Source: Canna indica (taxonomy: Eukaryota > Streptophyta > Magnoliopsida > Zingiberales > Cannaceae). From it: a stretch of 64,000 nt of DNA. Where the stretch lies: positions 6,090,501-6,154,500 of the forward strand of contig CP136891.1 of the NCBI GenBank assembly GCA_034359265.1, in the 5' to 3' direction. Of this stretch, positions 59,926 to 64,000 are shown piece after piece. The notes under the pieces are model-generated. The model did not search any database and was not told the origin of the DNA. It saw only the letters and a list, made by a program, of their open reading frames with translations. How positions within the stretch are numbered: position 1 is the first letter of the stretch; every line of letters starts with the position of its first letter. Both the position numbers and the translations under genes were made by a program.

Positions 59926-61184
59926 ACTATTTCTCTATCTATCTATCTATCTATCTATCTATATATAGAGAGAGAGAAAAAAAAAATGTTTCGTTCATGG
60001 TAACAAAATCATTATATATATCGACACTAAAAATTTGACGCTTACTATAAGCGTCGAAATGTAAAACTATTTTAAAAAATTAATACAATAAATTTCGACG
60101 TCTATTGAAGGTGTTGAAAAAAATTTGACACTTGACAACAGACGTCGAAAAAAATCGACTTCTGACAACAGGCGCCGAAAAAATTCGGCCCCTGGATATT
60201 GGCGTCAGTGGCACCGATATCCACAGGTTGGCCCCGCCAACCCGTTAACCCGCGCCAGTTGGCGCGGGTAAGCGGGCGAGCACGTGCTGACGCTCTTGCC
60301 CAAGCAGGAGGCGGGAGATTTCCCGCCCCCTGTAGTTTTTTTTCAAAAAAAATATTTTTATTTTGTAATATATTTTTTCTATTTATACTTCTTCCTTCAT
60401 TTTTTTTCTCTTCCTCTTCTTCTTCCTCATTTTTTCTTCTTTCTTCTATCCTCTTCTTTCTCCTATCCTCTTCTTTCTCCTATTCTCTCTTCAAGCCAGA
60501 TGAGATTTTCATTTTATAACTATTCTTTCTTTCTTTTTTCACTAATGATTTATTCAAAAAAATTTACAGGTTATCAAATTTATTCGAGATATTAAATTTT
60601 GTACAAGGTTGGTAATTTTTTTAAACTTTTATTTATATCAAAAATTTTAAAATTTATTATTGTTTTACTTTTTTTACTTTTTTATTTTTTGAACAGGCGC
60701 AGATTCGCGCATGCCCTTAATCCGCCGCACGCGAAATTCCAAAAGGCGTGAATTCATTTTCTGCGCCTTTTGATTTTCGTCGCACGCATAATTCCAATTT
60801 CGCGTGCGGCGGCTCCTCGAATTCCAATGCAGCAAAATTCGAGGATTATTTTTTAAATAAATAAATATTTTGGCGCCTCTGACAGACGTCGGTATATATG
60901 TTAAAAAAATATTTTAAAAAAAGAAATATTTTAACGTCTGAGCAGACGTCAAAATGTTCGACATATCGATGCCTGCTAACGCCTATACGCAAGCGTCGAT
61001 ATGTCGAACATTTCGACGTCTGCTCAGGCATCGAAACGAACATATAGGCTCTCGTCATATTTCACTCATTTTCGTCATTTTTGCTGGAGTCAGTATGTTC
61101 ATTTCGACTGTTGTTGTCGTCAAAATGTTAATTTAATACGTCGAAATATCAATGATTTATTGTAGTGGTTTAATGTAAATACAT
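59865..61184. mobile_element. Insertion in the TPS2 upstream region, CACTA-like right end
   Basis: Homology with the TPS1 upstream region stops after GGGCTGTCGGTC and resumes at about 61185. The inserted sequence holds (CT)n at 59890-59921 and (ATCT)n from 59933, then repeated TTTCGACG/CGTCGAAA motifs in both orientations and, at 61157-61167, TTATTGTAGTG, the inverse of CACTACAATAA. This suggests a short CACTA-type element. The left end (perhaps CACTAAAAATTTGACG near 60026) and target duplication are not certain. Open frames in the T-rich part are artefacts. Confidence 0.5.
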
Positions 61185-61290
61185 CATTGACCCCATTGGC
61201 TTTTACAAAAACATTGGAAATATTTTTTTCAATATGCATCTGCCACATCGTACCATTGGAATTCTTTTTGCCACTCGCGCTGAAGATACT

Positions 61291-62500
61291 TATTTTACAC
61301 CAAGATGCAATGATAAAAAGAATCAGAAATCCTCTAGGTGATCGAGAACTAGATTATACTGCAACAAATTATATATAGTTGAGCATTAATTGGTATAAAA
61401 GAATTTAACAGCAAATATTGAAGTTTACCACACAAAATTTTATTTATTAAAAGTCCACTAATTAAAAGAAGTTGAAAAGTAGCTGTTTGAAACTGATCCG
61501 CTTCGCTACACTTCTTTGGTAATTATAGAGTAAAACATCTTATTAGAGTTGCTTCATAACCATGTCTTTATTTACGTTGATCCTTATAATAATTATGAAA
61601 ATAAGCTCTTTAAATTTTAAAAAATTTGGGTAGAATACTAGCTAGGAGACTATTGATGTAGTTAATAATATATGCTTGGGGTTAGCCACTCCAAACTTTT
61701 AACCCTCAATCAAAATTTCCTCTTCAAACTAGATTCTACTAGGAGAGACTTATCAAACTGGAATAGAATTAACCTATGTAATCTAGAAGCAAATCTAAAG
61801 AAGGCACTCATGGCCCCTCTAATAATGAACAACTTACCTTGTCCTTAGTGGTAGAGCCATGATTCCAAATAAAAGAGGGCAAAATTAATATAGAACAAAA
61901 GCAAGATGTAACAATCAGACATTACACGTGGGAGTTAATGCTCATAAGACATGTGGGGTTGGGGCGTCAATAATTAGGCATGAGGTATGAGAACAACGAG
62001 GATTGTTGCGCACGAGGTTGGGGCGTGGGGTAAATATTATTATAATAATTATAATAATCTATTTTAGAGGGCATGGTTAAAAGTCCAAAATAATTTTGAT
62101 TAGTTTCACTCCGTTTGATATTTGAATTTTGATTCATTTCAATTTTATAAAAGTCCAAAAGAGTTCTTAGTTAAATTGGTCGCATTCAGTATAATTAGTT
62201 CGTATCAAATATCATGTGACTTATTTTGATTAAGGTTAAACTTTTACTTTTGATTCTAGTGTTGAGATAAAATAAAGAAAATATACACATGTCTTAATTT
62301 GTGAAGAATAAGAAATGGACAAATATTTTAATTTGGAGAGAAAGAGGGCAAAATTATCCTTTACTCTGTATAAAGAAAAAAATTCAAATATGATGGGGGA
62401 CAATTGCCCTCCTTCTTGTAAACGTAGCTTTGCCCTGCCTTGTCCTCCCTTTCCAATGAAATGATGGCCTTACAAAGGCAAATTAGCTTAAAATGGTACG
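61291..62500. other. Unassigned AT-rich sequence
   Basis: No gene or element end is recognised in this 1.2 kb. Confidence 0.4.
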
Positions 62501-62805
62501 ATTTTCGATTCGGTTAATAATTAAAATTTTAAATTGATAAATTGTTGTTGAATCACTATAAATCCTTGTGAGTTAAATTCTAAACACAGTGCTTAGGTAG
62601 TGGAGTAGACGTTGTTGTCGAACCACTATAAATCCTTGTGTTAGTATTACTTATTGTTGTTGTATTTAATTGTTATATCTATTGCTTCATCTCATTGCTT
62701 TAAATTGATAAATTGTCTAAGGAATTTAAGAAACGTCTAAAATTGAATTTAGGTCAAAAGATTAGATAACACATTATTCACCCCCTCTAGTGTACCATTT
62801 GAACA
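62501..62805. other. Possible LTR retrotransposon fragment
   Basis: ACTATAAATCCTTGTG occurs twice about 70 bp apart, and ATTCACCCCCTCTAG near 62774 resembles the downstream part of some plant copia LTRs. No partner or coding part is present. Confidence 0.4.
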
Positions 62806-62839
62806 ACAACAACAACAATATATATATATGTAGATCAGG

Positions 62840-63152
62840 CCAGGCTTTTAGAACTCATAAACTCGAGTTGAGCTAAGCTTAATCAAGCTCATTAACGAGC
62901 TCAATTAAGCTTGATAGAATTCTAGCCCACCGAGCTAGATCTTGAGCCGAGCTTAATCGAGTTTGCTCACGAGCTCAATTGAGCTCGATAGAATTCGAGC
63001 TCCTCTCGAGCCGAGCTTAATCGAGCTCCTTTGCGAGCTCAGTCAAGCTCGAGAAAATAGACAATCCTAACGAGCCGAGCTCGAGCTCAACATTAACGAG
63101 CCAAGCTCGAGCACAAGCAAGCTCAGCTCAGCTAGGCTCGATTACACCCCTA
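62840..63152. mobile_element. hAT-type non-autonomous element
   Basis: The right end GCTCGATTACACCCCTA and the repeated GAGCCGAGCTCGAGC/AGCTTAATCAAGCTC motifs match the ends of the 47822-50954 element. The left limit is unclear, and no target duplication was assigned. Confidence 0.6.
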
Positions 63153-63625
63153 TGAAAGAATTCTTTTTTAAGAGTGCAATAACATAATTATTTTTATTTT
63201 CAATACTTTAGTAGTATTTTCAAGATATGAACATAGATTAAAAAAAATTATTACTTATAAGTTATGATTTTAATTAAAAATTTGAAGTTGAATAATTAAA
63301 AGAATATATATTAGATATTTATATTTTAAATTATCCCCTCTCGATTAAAGTTCTGCATCCACCACTGTTTGTAAGTGATTTAAAGATTTTAGATTACCGA
63401 TGCAAAAATCTTTAGCATGAGAAGACGAAGTCATGATTGTCAAAGTTATTTCTTTGGGGATTTTGCATGCAAATGTACTTCATCTACAAGATATAGAAAA
63501 ATAAATCCTATTCGGCATCGAAGAGTCAATATATAAAAAAATTAGAAAAAAAATATTATGAAAAATATATATAAACTTGAACAAATATTTTTGTCGGCAT
63601 TTTTAACCCAATTAAGCATCTAGAG
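63153..63625. other. Unassigned AT-rich sequence
   Basis: No gene is recognised. Confidence 0.35.
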
Positions 63626-63735
63626 ATAGGGGTGTGCATGGGTATCGGATAGATTCGAAAATAGTTAAAATCTATTCGATCAAATAGGTTTCGAATAAAT
63701 TCGAACTAAATTCGAGTAGGATTCGAAATAATATA
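63626..63735. mobile_element. Truncated hAT-like end
   Basis: TAGGGGTGTGCATGGGTATCGG followed by ATTCGAA/TTCGAAT repeats is the usual look of a short hAT-type element's left end. The other end is missing, or lies beyond the stretch similar to RNase H. Confidence 0.45.
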
Positions 63736-63755
63736 CTAGTTGAAACTCGACGGAG

Positions 63756-63860
63756 AAGGTGGTGGTAGAATCAGATTGTAAAGCTTTAATGGATGCCCTT
63801 CATCTTCAAGATAGCAATTCTGATAGCATTGGCAAAATTAAAGCATTTTGGTTCTCTTAA
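63756..63860 (+). pseudogene. RNase H-like (RVT_3) fragment
   Basis: A 34-codon frame, KVVVESDCKALMDALHLQD and then IGKIKAFWFS, matches the acidic ESD motif region of plant RNase H-like domains found in LINE tails. It is too short to say more. Confidence 0.55.
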
Positions 63861-64000
63861 TTTATTTGTCTGAGATTGCTAGTAAACACATCACTCTCTC
63901 GAGGGTCAAGTACTCAACATGACACATCACTATTAATTCGATCGGTCCAGCTCATAGGGAGGGTCAAGTCAGCATGCATCCTGACAAGGAATGGTCATTA

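Larger units (their letters stand above)
43072..61290. repeat. Block B of the segmental duplication (carries TPS2)
   Basis: This is the second copy of block A, with collinear matching stretches at 43072-43215, 47385-47630, 51115-59865 and 61185-61290. Between them lie mobile elements whose ends and target duplications I could mostly define. The original length without insertions would be close to that of block A without its own intron insertion. Confidence 0.85.

Noticed and set aside
60199..60595. Two plus-strand frames with phenylalanine/serine runs
   Set aside because: They are produced by T-rich and CTTCTT-rich sequence within an insertion.

Overview
This window comes from a flowering-plant nuclear genome. 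The evidence is a terpene synthase gene with the standard seven-exon plant layout, plant CACTA transposases (Transpos_assoc/TNP2 and Ptta/En-Spm 'Transposase_24' types), Ty1/copia, L1-type LINE, hAT, Mutator-like and Tourist-like elements, and captured pieces of plant PPR, MAPKKK and U-box genes. The sequence is AT-rich with GC-rich islands inside transposons. The species cannot be told from the sequence alone.

Layout. 249-7226 is a CACTA element with both ends and a 3-bp target duplication; each of its two genes carries one clear in-frame stop. 7316-11746 is a Ty1/copia element with a 5-bp target duplication whose interior is inverted relative to its outer LTR ends, so each end is a large palindrome. 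13.57-15.4 kb holds tails of LINE-like elements. 15.85-21.29 kb (block A) carries TPS1, the only host gene here that looks intact (minus strand, 542 codons, DDxxD and NSE/DTE motifs present). 22.15-39.94 kb is a nest: a CACTA transposase 3' end is split by a short hAT-like element, which is split by a second, decayed CACTA element of about 16 kb, which in turn holds copia, RNase-H-like and U-box gene debris. 40.6-43.04 kb is the 5' half of a CACTA element related to the first one.

43.07-61.29 kb (block B) is a second copy of block A, spread out by insertions: a short hAT element, a 3.0-kb hAT element with a dead transposase, and a hAT-like element that itself contains a 2.7-kb Mutator-like foldback element carrying HCF152-like PPR and MAPKKK fragments on both arms. 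Block B also holds TPS2, a paralogue of TPS1 broken by an LTR retrotransposon in exon 3 and a Tourist-like MITE in exon 4. The last 2.7 kb holds hAT-like ends, a possible LTR fragment and an RNase-H-like fragment.

The biological core is a tandem pair of probable sesquiterpene synthase genes, one apparently alive and one recently killed. Their 5' halves (upstream region to early exon 4) are nearly identical while their 3' halves differ by roughly 13-18% in protein, which suggests gene conversion. No bacterial-type operon, CRISPR array or rRNA gene was seen, and no tRNA gene was recognised.
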